DNA of 64,000 nt from Bacillota bacterium (GTDB lineage: Bacteria > Bacillota > Desulfotomaculia > Desulfotomaculales > Desulfallaceae). The stretch covers positions 30,677 to 94,676 of the forward strand of contig JAEXOR010000023.1 in assembly GCA_023439185.1 (NCBI GenBank), written 5' to 3'. The notes below the pieces were generated by a model. That model searched no databases and was not told the DNA's origin. It saw only the letters and a list, made by a program, of their open reading frames with translations. This document shows positions 31,875 through 39,773 of this stretch, in pieces (position 1 is the stretch's first letter; each line of letters begins with the position of its first letter). Made by a program: the position numbers and the translations under genes.

Positions 31875-32993
31875 ATGTCAATTAAAAGCAACGGAAAATT
31901 CGACGACAAATTAACTTGGGCCGCAAAGGGAAAAAGAATTTGGAGGACCGTATTCCCCCGCAGACTTACCTCAGCGGCCCTGGACATCGGCGCCGCAGAA
32001 ATCAAATTTGCATATCTGGATCTGAATAAATCCGCTATAGTGGCTTCGTTCCGGTATCCCATGCCGAAAAGCGAATCGGGAGAACCGCCGGATGAATATG
32101 CGCCGGACGGAATACTGGAGCGCATGGTGTCGGAGCACAGGCTGGCAGGAACAGAGGTTATTTCCGCCCTGGGCGGCGAGCTGATAATTACAAGGCACGT
32201 TAAATTGCCGAAAATGCGATCCGGTGATTTATACCGGGCTGTTTTGGCGGCCGCGGAAAAAGTGGCGCCCCATCCTTCGGAGGAACTGCTGGTCCGGCAT
32301 ATTGAGCTGGGCAACAGGCAAAACGGCAATGAAAACCTGGTGGACGTGCTTTTCGCCGCAGCGCACATGGACATTATATACAGCTACCACGCGTTACTAA
32401 GCCGCTGCGGACTGTCGCTAACGGTCCTTGATCTGCCTGCCCTCGCTCTTTGGCGGCTGTACCGGCATGAGATTTCCTCCGCCGCCGGCGTGACGGCTAT
32501 ATTTGATGTGGGGGCAGCCAGGACGATTCTGGTGCTTGCCCGTAGTGACCGGCTGCTTTTTACACGGACCATGCCTGTGGGCGGCTACCTGCTGGCCCGG
32601 TCGGTAGCGGAGACGTACGGGATTGACTTTGAACAGGCTTTAAAAAAGCTGGAGCATGACGCCCGGATATTAAGCGAAAAAGAGATTCCCGGCGCCGGAT
32701 CCACCGCAATCAAATTGGATATTTCATTGCGGAATGGACTGGGTAAAATTATCAGAGAATTACGCCGTTCACTGGACTTTTATAACTCCATGGATAACGC
32801 GGAACCCGTAACCGGGATCATTCTCATCGGCGGCACAAGCAAATTGCCTGGTTTTGAAGTATTTATGAGCGAAGCTCTCAATATCCCGGCGCAGATAATC
32901 AGGCCGGCCGCCCTTGATTTCCTGAAGCCCGGGGCATTTGATCCCGCCATGGCGCTGGTCTGCGGTCTGGCCCTCCGGGAGGCCCGGCGCTGA
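31875..32993 (+). CDS. pilM: Type IV pilus assembly protein PilM
   Basis: This 372-residue actin/FtsA-like ATPase-fold protein forms the cytoplasmic ring that links PilN and PilO to the motor. It shows phosphate-1 ALDIGAAEIKFAYLD at about residue 35 and VTAIFDVGAARTILVLARSD for the second phosphate site. ILIGGTSKLPGFEVFMSEAL is the adenosine motif and ALVCGLALRE is near the end. Start ATG 31875 follows AGGCAGGAG. Its stop codon overlaps the pilN ATG, so the two are coupled. Confidence 0.9.
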   Translation: MSIKSNGKFDDKLTWAAKGKRIWRTVFPRRLTSAALDIGAAEIKFAYLDLNKSAIVASFRYPMPKSESGEPPDEYAPDGILERMVSEHRLAGTEVISALGGELIITRHVKLPKMRSGDLYRAVLAAAEKVAPHPSEELLVRHIELGNRQNGNENLVDVLFAAAHMDIIYSYHALLSRCGLSLTVLDLPALALWRLYRHEISSAAGVTAIFDVGAARTILVLARSDRLLFTRTMPVGGYLLARSVAETYGIDFEQALKKLEHDARILSEKEIPGAGSTAIKLDISLRNGLGKIIRELRRSLDFYNSMDNAEPVTGIILIGGTSKLPGFEVFMSEALNIPAQIIRPAALDFLKPGAFDPAMALVCGLALREARR

Positions 32994-33673
32994 TGTATGA
33001 GATCAACCTGTTGCCTTCCAAACTACAAAAGAAAATTAACGTCGCTCTTAAACGTTGGATTGTTTTATTGCTGATTATATCGGTTCCGTCCGTACTTGGC
33101 GGGTTTTATGTCTTTACCCTGGCTGAATTAAATCAACTGCGATTAAAAACAAATAATATCGACCGGCAGTTGGAACTGCTGACTCCACAATTAAACAGGA
33201 TGGAGCAACTAAGACGGGAGAGAGAAAAAAGAGAACAACAAATCTCCGTGCTGCAATCCTTGCGCGATAACCGCTTCTCCATCACCCCCATCCTGACCGG
33301 TATCGCCCTCAATATGCCTGTGGATATGTGGCTCACCGGCATTAGCGCGGAATACCGGGAAAATTATCTGCCCCGGGGCGGGTTTGCCTCCCCCGGAATC
33401 CTGCCGGTTTCAGAAGGTACAGTGGAACAGACCGACATCATTGTAGGTTCAAGTGAACAACAGCAACCGGAGCAACAACAACCTGGGCCTCCCCCCAACA
33501 TACTGGTATTGCAAGGCATTTCACATTCACAGGCATCCATCGGAGTTTTTGTCGGCCAATTGGCCGCCATGCCGTATTTTCAAAACATTGATGTGGTTAA
33601 AGTCAATACCGCCACCAGCGGTGAAACGGGATTGGCTTTTCATATTGAGGCCGGTCTGCGGGGGGTGGAATAA
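32993..33673 (+). CDS. pilN: Type IV pilus assembly protein PilN
   Basis: This 226-residue bitopic protein has the conserved N-terminal PilM-binding motif EINLLPSKLQKK (INLLP), one membrane helix (IVLLLIISVPSVLGGFYVF) and a coiled coil rich in Glu, Arg and Gln (about 45-90). A periplasm-type ferredoxin-like domain follows, interrupted by a Gln/Pro-rich insertion (about 155-170). PilN and PilO form the alignment complex with PilM. It overlaps pilM by one base set (TGATG) and abuts the PilO gene without a gap. Confidence 0.88.
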   Translation: MYEINLLPSKLQKKINVALKRWIVLLLIISVPSVLGGFYVFTLAELNQLRLKTNNIDRQLELLTPQLNRMEQLRREREKREQQISVLQSLRDNRFSITPILTGIALNMPVDMWLTGISAEYRENYLPRGGFASPGILPVSEGTVEQTDIIVGSSEQQQPEQQQPGPPPNILVLQGISHSQASIGVFVGQLAAMPYFQNIDVVKVNTATSGETGLAFHIEAGLRGVE

Positions 33674-34489
33674 ATGCTCCCAAACCTTAGCCCAAGGGAA
33701 AAGGCGCTGCTATTGCTGCTGGCTGTGGTATTACTGGCCGGTTCTTACTTATATGTATTCAGACCTCAACTGGAGGCTTACGCTTCCGCCAGGGAAACAT
33801 TATTGGAGAAACAGGATAAGCTGCGGGAGGCCGAAGCTGTTTTACGTCACGGCCAAACGGAAACAGAACAGGCGGAGTCCCCGTCCCATTTTGATGCCGA
33901 TTTCCGGCAGGGTTCAGCGCTGCTGCTGTTGGGTTTTAAAGCTGCGGAACTGGATGTCTCCATCACCAACCTGGAGCCAGGCGGGGTCCTGAATCTTGAA
34001 CATTATCTTGAATTGCCTGTAAAGCTAAGCTTTAGCGGCAGCTATAATTCCGTGGCGCAGTTGCTGGGCGAGCTTGAAACGATGCCCAACCTGACGGAGA
34101 TTCGTTCCCTTAAGCTCACTGCCACCAAACCATCCGGTGCAGATCCGGCCGCCGGTTCCGGCGCGTCCGCCGGCCCGATCGACGCCCGGGTCGACGCCGT
34201 ATGCGAGTTGGTCATTTACAGCAGCCCGGCGCCCGGAGAAAAGCTTAACCTGGAACAGGAAATCATCCCGGCCTGGCAAACCGGGCGGGACGACCTCTTT
34301 AAAGCACCGTTACCGGTCTCGCCTCATCCCATGGTTCCCCAGCCGCCGCTAAAACCGGAGCCCGGGCCGGCTGAACAGGAGGTCGAACAGTCTTCATTCG
34401 GACTGCCGCCCGCGCCAGGCAGGAAAGATACACAGCAAGAGCCCGGGGATACCCCCGGGCCCGGCAAAAATGTTCATATTTCAAGTTAA
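33674..34489 (+). CDS. pilO: PilO-like pilus assembly protein with long Pro-rich tail
   Basis: The 271-residue product has an N-terminal membrane helix (ALLLLLAVVLLAGSYLYVF), a coiled coil (LEAYASARETLLEKQDKLREA) and a ferredoxin-like domain. LPVKLSFSGSYNSVAQLLGE is the usual PilO pattern. The last 70 residues are Pro/Glu/Gly-rich and probably disordered, which is longer than in typical PilO. It starts directly after the pilN stop. The gene ends the pilus operon and converges on citrate synthase; an imperfect hairpin lies between. Confidence 0.82.
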   Translation: MLPNLSPREKALLLLLAVVLLAGSYLYVFRPQLEAYASARETLLEKQDKLREAEAVLRHGQTETEQAESPSHFDADFRQGSALLLLGFKAAELDVSITNLEPGGVLNLEHYLELPVKLSFSGSYNSVAQLLGELETMPNLTEIRSLKLTATKPSGADPAAGSGASAGPIDARVDAVCELVIYSSPAPGEKLNLEQEIIPAWQTGRDDLFKAPLPVSPHPMVPQPPLKPEPGPAEQEVEQSSFGLPPAPGRKDTQQEPGDTPGPGKNVHISS

Positions 34490-34490
34490 G

Positions 34491-34525
34491 GTTCAAAAAG
34501 AAGCACAATCGTGGACTTTTCGAAC
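34491..34525. terminator. Imperfect hairpin between pilO and citrate synthase
   Basis: GTTCAAAAAG (34491-34500) pairs with CTTTTCGAAC (34516-34525) with a single mismatch. Its position between converging genes and the A/T-rich stem fit a weak bidirectional terminator. Confidence 0.35.
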
Positions 34526-34536
34526 TTCTCTTTAAG

Positions 34537-35892
34537 TTAACGTTCTTTTATTGCAGTATATTCCCGCCTTTGCGCCACGCACTTGTACGCAGGCCGGATA
34601 ATTTTACCCTCGTTGACAATTTCCTCGATCCGGTGCGCGCTCCAGCCGGAAATCCTGGAAATGGCAAAGAGAGGGGTGTACAATTCCGGCGGGATGTCCA
34701 GCATCCGGTAAACAAAGCCGGAGTAAAAGTCAATATTGGCGCTGACGCCGCGTTTCAGCAGGTGTCCCTTGGTGATCACCCGGGGGGCGATTTCCTCAAC
34801 CTTGTTATACAGGTTGAATTCATCCTGCATACCCTTTTCCTCGGCCAGCTTGGCCACATACTCCTTAAATATTACCGCCCTCGGGTCAGAGATCGAGTAA
34901 ACGGCGTGGCCGATACCGTAAATAAGGCCTGTGTGGTCAAAGGCTTGCTTGTTAACTAATTTCAGCAAGTGATTTTCAATTTCCTCATCGTCCTGCCAAT
35001 CCTTCACTTTTTGCTTCATATCATCAAACATCTGAATAACCTTCAGGTTGGCCCCGCCGTGTTTGGGGCCTTTAAGGGACCCCAGGGAAGCGGCCGTGGA
35101 CGAATAGGTGTCCGTACCCGAAGAAGTAACAACATGCGTAACAAAAGTTGAGTTGTTGCCGCCGCCGTGCTCGGCGTGCAGGATCAACGCCATATCCAGG
35201 AGCCGCGCCTCCAGCCTGGTATATTTGCAGTCAGTCCTAAGCATGTACAGAATGTTTTCCGCGGTGCTCAGTTCAAGCTGGGGGCTGTGAATAAACAAGC
35301 TTTGGTTGGCGTAATAGCGGGCGAAAGCCTGGTAACCGTATACGGCTATGGTGGGAAAACAGGCAATCAGCTTGACGCATTGCTGCAGCACGTTTTTAAT
35401 CGAATTATCTTCGGCCTGGTCGTCGTAACTGTACAGGGCCAGAACACTTCTGGCCATTTGGTTCATAATGTCCTTGCTGGGGCTGGTCAGGATCATATCC
35501 CGCACAAAATGCTCGGGCAGTTCCCGGTAAGCGCCCAGGAGCTGATTAAAATCACTCATTTCATTTCTGCTGGGCAGACTGCCGAAAAGCAGTAAATAGC
35601 AGGTCTCTTCAAATCCGAAACGATCGTCGTTCAGGCAGCCGTTGATCAGATCTTGAATATCGTAACCCCGGTATAACAACCGGCCGGGCACCGGAATAGT
35701 ATCGTTTTCATCAACGATGTAAGCGTGCACCTCGCCGATTTCGGTCAGACCGACCAGCACACCCTTGCCGTCATTATCACGCAGGCCCCTTTTAACCTGG
35801 TATTTATCAAACAATGTGGTATCCAGCACATTGCGCCTCTCCGTCAGCCTGGACAGCTTTTCCAATACCCTGTATTCATAACCCTTTAACAT
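34537..35892 (-). CDS. gltA: Citrate synthase (citrate/2-methylcitrate synthase family)
   Basis: This 451-residue protein belongs to the longer clostridial branch of Si-type citrate synthases. It condenses acetyl-CoA with oxaloacetate (or propionyl-CoA in methylcitrate forms). Features are GRLLYRGYDIQDLING, the catalytic-region HAEHGGGNNSTFVTHVVTSS, LGSLKGPKHGGANLKVIQMF with active-site His, and GIGHAVYSISDPRA. The N-terminal extension of about 60 residues is typical of this branch. Start ATG at 35890-35892 follows GAGGTGAAC on the minus strand. A 15-base dyad of the CcpC type lies 78 bases upstream. It could also act in propionate metabolism if the organism is Pelotomaculum-like; that cannot be decided here. 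Confidence 0.9.
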   Translation of the reverse strand: MLKGYEYRVLEKLSRLTERRNVLDTTLFDKYQVKRGLRDNDGKGVLVGLTEIGEVHAYIVDENDTIPVPGRLLYRGYDIQDLINGCLNDDRFGFEETCYLLLFGSLPSRNEMSDFNQLLGAYRELPEHFVRDMILTSPSKDIMNQMARSVLALYSYDDQAEDNSIKNVLQQCVKLIACFPTIAVYGYQAFARYYANQSLFIHSPQLELSTAENILYMLRTDCKYTRLEARLLDMALILHAEHGGGNNSTFVTHVVTSSGTDTYSSTAASLGSLKGPKHGGANLKVIQMFDDMKQKVKDWQDDEEIENHLLKLVNKQAFDHTGLIYGIGHAVYSISDPRAVIFKEYVAKLAEEKGMQDEFNLYNKVEEIAPRVITKGHLLKRGVSANIDFYSGFVYRMLDIPPELYTPLFAISRISGWSAHRIEEIVNEGKIIRPAYKCVAQRREYTAIKER

Positions 35893-35969
35893 CTGCGTTC
35901 ACCTCTTCACACTTTCTGTGTGCTTAATAATACTCCAACGCCAGGCGGTTATCCTTCCGGCGGCACTCT

Positions 35970-35984
35970 ATAATACTGTATTAT
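35970..35984. promoter_or_regulatory. CcpC-like operator dyad ATAA-N7-TTAT upstream of citrate synthase
   Basis: The perfect palindrome ATAATACTGTATTAT is centred in the 213-base divergent region between citrate synthase and tldD. Its outer bases match the ATAA-N7-TTAT dyad bound by the LysR-type regulator CcpC upstream of Bacillus citZ and citB. The rest of the gap shows no other strong signal. Confidence 0.45.
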
Positions 35985-36105
35985 GAAATACACGGAAAAA
36001 ATTTAACAACCGGTTATACTTGGCAAGGATATCCCGGCTAAAAGTATAAATTATATTACCGGGAAGAATATTATTAACTATCAAGTTATTGGACGGTGGA
36101 TATCA

Positions 36106-37503
36106 ATGATTGAAAAATCATTAATTCAGACAGTGCTGCAGCAGGCCATGTCCAGGGGCGGCGATTACGCCGACATTTTTATCGAGTACCGACGGGCCAC
36201 CGGCATCAGCTGCGAGGACGGAAAAATTGAACGCATCCATTCGGGAATTGAAAACGGCGCCGGCATCAGGGTGCTGTCCGGCGACAACACCGCCTACGGA
36301 TACACCAACGACCTCAGCCGGGAAGGCCTGTTGGAGGCGGCTCGCATTGTCAGCCACGCCGTTTCCGGGGCCAAAGGTGAAATCAATACCGAGCTGCGGA
36401 AGCTTGAGCCGACAGTCACCTTCGACATAAAACGCATGCCGGACAAGGTGACCGCGGATGAAAAGGTCAAAGCCGTGAAAGCCGCGGACGAGGCCGCCCG
36501 GGCGGTGGACCGGGACAAAATCAAGCAGGTTATAGTTGTCTACGGCGACGTGGTGCAGAACATTGTTATGGCTGACAGCAAGGGCGGTTACGTGGAAGAC
36601 GAAAGGGTCCGCACCCGGCTGATGGTCCAGGCCATCGCGGCCGAAGGGGAAATTATTCAGACCGGTCTTGAGTCCCTGGGCAGCCATAGCGGGTTTGAAC
36701 TGCTGGAAAACAATCGTCCCGAAGAACTTGGCGCCGCTGCCGCCAAACGGGCGGTGCAAATGCTGGCGGCCAAACCCGCCCCGGCGGGCAAAATGCCGGT
36801 GGTGCTGGCCGGCGAAGCCGGCGGTACCATGGTGCACGAGGCCTGCGGGCACGGCCTGGAAGCCGACCTGGTGCAAAAGGGGCTGTCGGTTTACGCCGGC
36901 AAGATGGGCCAAAAGGTGGCCGCGAAATGCGTCACCGTGGTGGACGACGCCACCATACCGGATAAATACGGTTCTTACAGCTTTGACGACGAGGGCGTGC
37001 CTTCCCGCAAGGTAACGCTGATTGAAAACGGCATCCTGAAAGGTTTCCTGTACGACCGCATCACCGCCCGGCGGGACGGCGTGGAACCCAACGGACACGG
37101 CCGCCGGGAATCATACCAGCATAAACCGATTCCCCGCATGGGCAACACTTATATCGCTTCCGGCACCGAAGACCCGCAGAAAATCATCCGGGAAACCGGC
37201 AACGGTTTGCTGGTGACCAAAATGGGCGGCGGCCAGGTGAACACCACCACGGGAGATTTTGTCTTCGACGTGGCCGAAGGGTTTTTAATCACCTCCGGCG
37301 AGGTCGGCCCCATGGTACGCGGCGCCACCCTCACCGGCAACGGCCCGGAAGTGCTGAACATAGTGGAAGCGGTGGGCAGCGACCTGGGCTTCACCATCGG
37401 CACCTGCGGCAAGGACGGCCAGGGAGTGCCGGTCAGCGACGCCCAGCCCACGCTGAGGATCAAGGAACTGGTGGTTGGAGGTACGGGACACGGGGAGGAG
37501 TAG
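36106..37503 (+). CDS. tldD: TldD family metallopeptidase
   Basis: This 465-residue protein matches TldD. The metal site HEACGH in VHEACGHGLEADLVQKG (about residue 244) is intact, and DDATIPDKYGSYSFDDEG, GRRESYQHKPIPRMGNTY and the Gly-rich C-terminal signature (MGGGQVNTTTGDF) are present. In E. coli TldD works with TldE (PmbA) as a heterodimeric protease degrading unfolded peptides and processing microcin. No tldE lies next to it here, so the partner must be elsewhere or the protein acts as a homomer. Start ATG 36106 follows GGACGGTGG. Confidence 0.92.
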   Translation: MIEKSLIQTVLQQAMSRGGDYADIFIEYRRATGISCEDGKIERIHSGIENGAGIRVLSGDNTAYGYTNDLSREGLLEAARIVSHAVSGAKGEINTELRKLEPTVTFDIKRMPDKVTADEKVKAVKAADEAARAVDRDKIKQVIVVYGDVVQNIVMADSKGGYVEDERVRTRLMVQAIAAEGEIIQTGLESLGSHSGFELLENNRPEELGAAAAKRAVQMLAAKPAPAGKMPVVLAGEAGGTMVHEACGHGLEADLVQKGLSVYAGKMGQKVAAKCVTVVDDATIPDKYGSYSFDDEGVPSRKVTLIENGILKGFLYDRITARRDGVEPNGHGRRESYQHKPIPRMGNTYIASGTEDPQKIIRETGNGLLVTKMGGGQVNTTTGDFVFDVAEGFLITSGEVGPMVRGATLTGNGPEVLNIVEAVGSDLGFTIGTCGKDGQGVPVSDAQPTLRIKELVVGGTGHGEE

Positions 37504-37672
37504 CAAGTTAATATAGATCTACCGCCCCCAGATTGGCTTGAGCGGTATGGTCTATACCAACCCGGTGTCTCTATAAAAGTTCAATTAATTGTATAATGGG
37601 AGCACCGAACACCTTGAAACCTTGTTATCCATAAGATAAACTGTAGTTTAGAAGGGAAAAGGAGCCGGCTGG

Positions 37673-38608
37673 ATGAACCATAACCCAATCGACCACGACC
37701 GCCTGTTTAAAGAACTGCTGGAGACATTTTTTGCCGAATTCATGGAGCTTTTCTTTCCTGAAGCCGCCCAATCCATCGACCTGAAACAGATCAAATTTCT
37801 CCAACAAGAGATATTCACCGACATAACAGCCGGAGAAAAGCATACAGTAGACATATTGGCGGAGACCCGGCTAAAAAATGAACCCGGTCTGATCCTGGTG
37901 CATATTGAGCCCCAGGCATACGAGCAGAAAAGATTCAACGAACGGATGTTCATCTACTTCAGTCGGCTGTATGAAAAATACCGGTGCCGGATACTGCCTG
38001 TGGCAGTATTCAGCTACGACCGGGTACGGAATGAACCGGACAGCTTCGGGCTGGGGTTCCCCTTCCTGGCAGTCTTGGATTTCCGGTTTTATAAGCTGGA
38101 GCTAAAGAAGCTGCACTGGCGGGAATATATCCGCAGCGGCAACCCGGTGGCCGCCGCCCTGTTAAGCAAAATGGGCTATCAGCCGGAAGAAAGAATCAAG
38201 GTAAAGCTGGAATTCATGCGCATGCTGATCCGGATGCAACTTAATCTGGCCCGGATGGAACTGCTGACCGGCTTTTTCGAGACCTACCTGAAATTAGACC
38301 CAGCGGAAAAAGAACAATTTAACCGTGAACTGGGTAAACTGGATTACAAGGAGGTTGACCAAATTATGCAGATAAGAACCAGTTGGCATGAGGAGGGCCG
38401 CGCCGAGGGTATAAGGGAAGGCATAAAAGAAGGCATAAAAGAAGGCATAAAGGAAGGTATTAAAGAGGGCATAAAGGAAGGCGAAACCAAAAAAGCGTTG
38501 GAAACAGCCCGGGCCGCCTTGAAGAAAGGGCTGGCGGAAGATGTAATTATTGAGATAACCGGTCTGGGCGCCGAAGACATTAAGAAACTGAAAGACGAAA
38601 TGAATTAA
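37673..38608 (+). CDS. Rpn/PD-(D/E)XK nuclease family putative transposase
   Basis: This 311-residue protein resembles the Rpn (recombination-promoting nuclease) group formerly called YhgA-like transposases. It has DHDRLFKELLETFFAEFMEL at the N-terminus, VDILAETRL with the catalytic Asp, and VHIEPQAYEQKRFNERMF giving the E-x-Q motif of the PD-(D/E)XK fold. The C-terminus carries six or seven tandem EGIK/EGIR tetrapeptides that probably extend a helix. Such proteins are lineage-mobile and often occur in many copies. It starts at ATG 37673 after AAAAGGAG. No terminal inverted repeats were seen around it. Confidence 0.82.
   Translation: MNHNPIDHDRLFKELLETFFAEFMELFFPEAAQSIDLKQIKFLQQEIFTDITAGEKHTVDILAETRLKNEPGLILVHIEPQAYEQKRFNERMFIYFSRLYEKYRCRILPVAVFSYDRVRNEPDSFGLGFPFLAVLDFRFYKLELKKLHWREYIRSGNPVAAALLSKMGYQPEERIKVKLEFMRMLIRMQLNLARMELLTGFFETYLKLDPAEKEQFNRELGKLDYKEVDQIMQIRTSWHEEGRAEGIREGIKEGIKEGIKEGIKEGIKEGETKKALETARAALKKGLAEDVIIEITGLGAEDIKKLKDEMN
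38406..38483 (+). repeat. 12-bp in-frame tandem repeat (EGIK units)
   Basis: GAAGGCATAAAA-type units are repeated about six times in frame in the 3' part of the Rpn-type gene. Each encodes Glu-Gly-Ile-Lys. Length-variable repeats of this kind are prone to slippage without changing the frame. Confidence 0.8.
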
Positions 38609-38620
38609 AGAGGTTTGAAT

Positions 38621-39388
38621 ATGCGCATTATTCCGGTTATATTAATTTTTGGTGTGAGTGCGATACTGCTTGGCGGTACAGCTTTTGCTATCAATCGAAA
38701 TTCGCCGCCTGCATTTCGTGAGGCGCAAGAGCAATTAATTCAAATGACTGATGAAGAACACCGGGCGGTGGCGGAGCAAGCAAAAAAGCGGCCCGCAATA
38801 GAAAAAAAATTCGCCGAGCAGCTTAGCATAGCATATAGTATGCCAGAAGAAGTGGTTGCAGAGGTTAACGGAGAGAATGTTTTAGCATCTGACCTGATCA
38901 GACAAAGAGCATTCCTTGAAAAGCAGGAAAGCAACAAACTAATACCATTTACCATCACAGAAGAAAGTGTTGTCAAGGCTGTCATTAAGGAAAAAGCTAT
39001 AATTGCCGAAGCTGGAAAAAGAGGTCTCCTTCCAATGCCGCAAGAAATTGACGATTATGTGCAATGGCAAAAAGACATGCTTGCCGAAGCCCTAAGCAAT
39101 ACAGAGAATTCCGCGCTTCAGACAATGAATAAAGATGTATGGAATTCTTACCTGGCCGGGCTCGGCGTAACGGAACAAGAATTCTGGTCAAATATCGCGC
39201 CGGAGGAATACGCAAAAGGTTTAACAACAGTGAAATTAAGGGACAGCGTTATGAATGAAGTTCCCCTGGAAGATACAACACCTGAAGAATATTTACAACA
39301 ACAATCATTAGCATGGGAAAATTTTACCGAACAGCTTATTTCAAATGCTGAAGTATCCGTAATCAATCCCAGCCTCTTCAAATATTAA
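38621..39388 (+). CDS. Secreted/membrane-anchored SurA-N-like protein
   Basis: The 255-residue product has an N-terminal hydrophobic segment (IIPVILIFGVSAILLGGTAF) serving as signal or anchor. The region EVVAEVNGENVLASDLIRQRAFLE then resembles the start of SurA N-terminal domains, and the rest is mostly helical. No peptidyl-prolyl isomerase (rotamase) domain is present. A chaperone-like role outside the membrane is only suggested. Start ATG 38621 follows AAAGAGG. It lies 12 bases after the Rpn gene and is followed by a strong terminator. Its base composition is more AT-rich than that of its neighbours. Confidence 0.6.
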   Translation: MRIIPVILIFGVSAILLGGTAFAINRNSPPAFREAQEQLIQMTDEEHRAVAEQAKKRPAIEKKFAEQLSIAYSMPEEVVAEVNGENVLASDLIRQRAFLEKQESNKLIPFTITEESVVKAVIKEKAIIAEAGKRGLLPMPQEIDDYVQWQKDMLAEALSNTENSALQTMNKDVWNSYLAGLGVTEQEFWSNIAPEEYAKGLTTVKLRDSVMNEVPLEDTTPEEYLQQQSLAWENFTEQLISNAEVSVINPSLFKY

Positions 39389-39433
39389 TATTTTTCGTAA
39401 GCAATAACACGATATTAAAACACAAATCTCCCG

Positions 39434-39471
39434 GTGTTGACTGTAAATTTTTTGCGGTCAACACTTTTTTT
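39434..39471 (+). terminator. Rho-independent terminator after the SurA-N-like gene
   Basis: GTGTTGAC (39434-39441) pairs perfectly with GTCAACAC (39457-39464) and is followed by seven T. Confidence 0.88.
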
Positions 39472-39597
39472 GTAGAAAAATGCTTGATATTGACGAATTT
39501 ACACGTTTTTTGCAGATAAATTTTACAGGAAATTTTTGATATTAATATTGCCAAAATGTAGTACTTTTGCTATGCTTTTTAAAACATAACGGTTGCG

Positions 39598-39632
39598 GTT
39601 TTAACACCCCCCGGCCGGGGCTGTTTTAAAAC
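39598..39632 (+). other. GC-core stem-loop in the leader of the metal-chelate importer
   Basis: Within the 385-base gene-free stretch 39389-39773, GTTTTAA (39598-39604) pairs with TTAAAAC (39626-39632) around an inner CCCC/GGGG stem. A second hairpin pairs TGCGGT (39679-39684) with ACCGCA (39698-39703). I see no cobalamin-riboswitch core, no Fur-like box and no clean promoter. The rest is AT-rich. Confidence 0.4.
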
Positions 39633-39773
39633 ATCAAGGTTAAATCAGTCTCATGTACCCATGGAACAGCAAGTTTTATGCGGTCTTTGTTGATTTAACC
39701 GCAAATCTGGCACGAGAGGAGGAAAAAAGAAGTTTTTTCGCAGCAATACCCAAAAAAAAAAGGAGGCTAAAGC

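Noticed and set aside
36121..37098. 325-codon minus-strand open frame, and similar long antisense frames over shikimate, alaS and binding-protein genes
   Set aside because: All lie antisense to well-supported genes and show no family features or ribosome sites.
39389..39773. Cobalamin riboswitch upstream of the chelate importer
   Set aside because: The conserved GCCACTG-type core and surrounding stems were looked for and not found.
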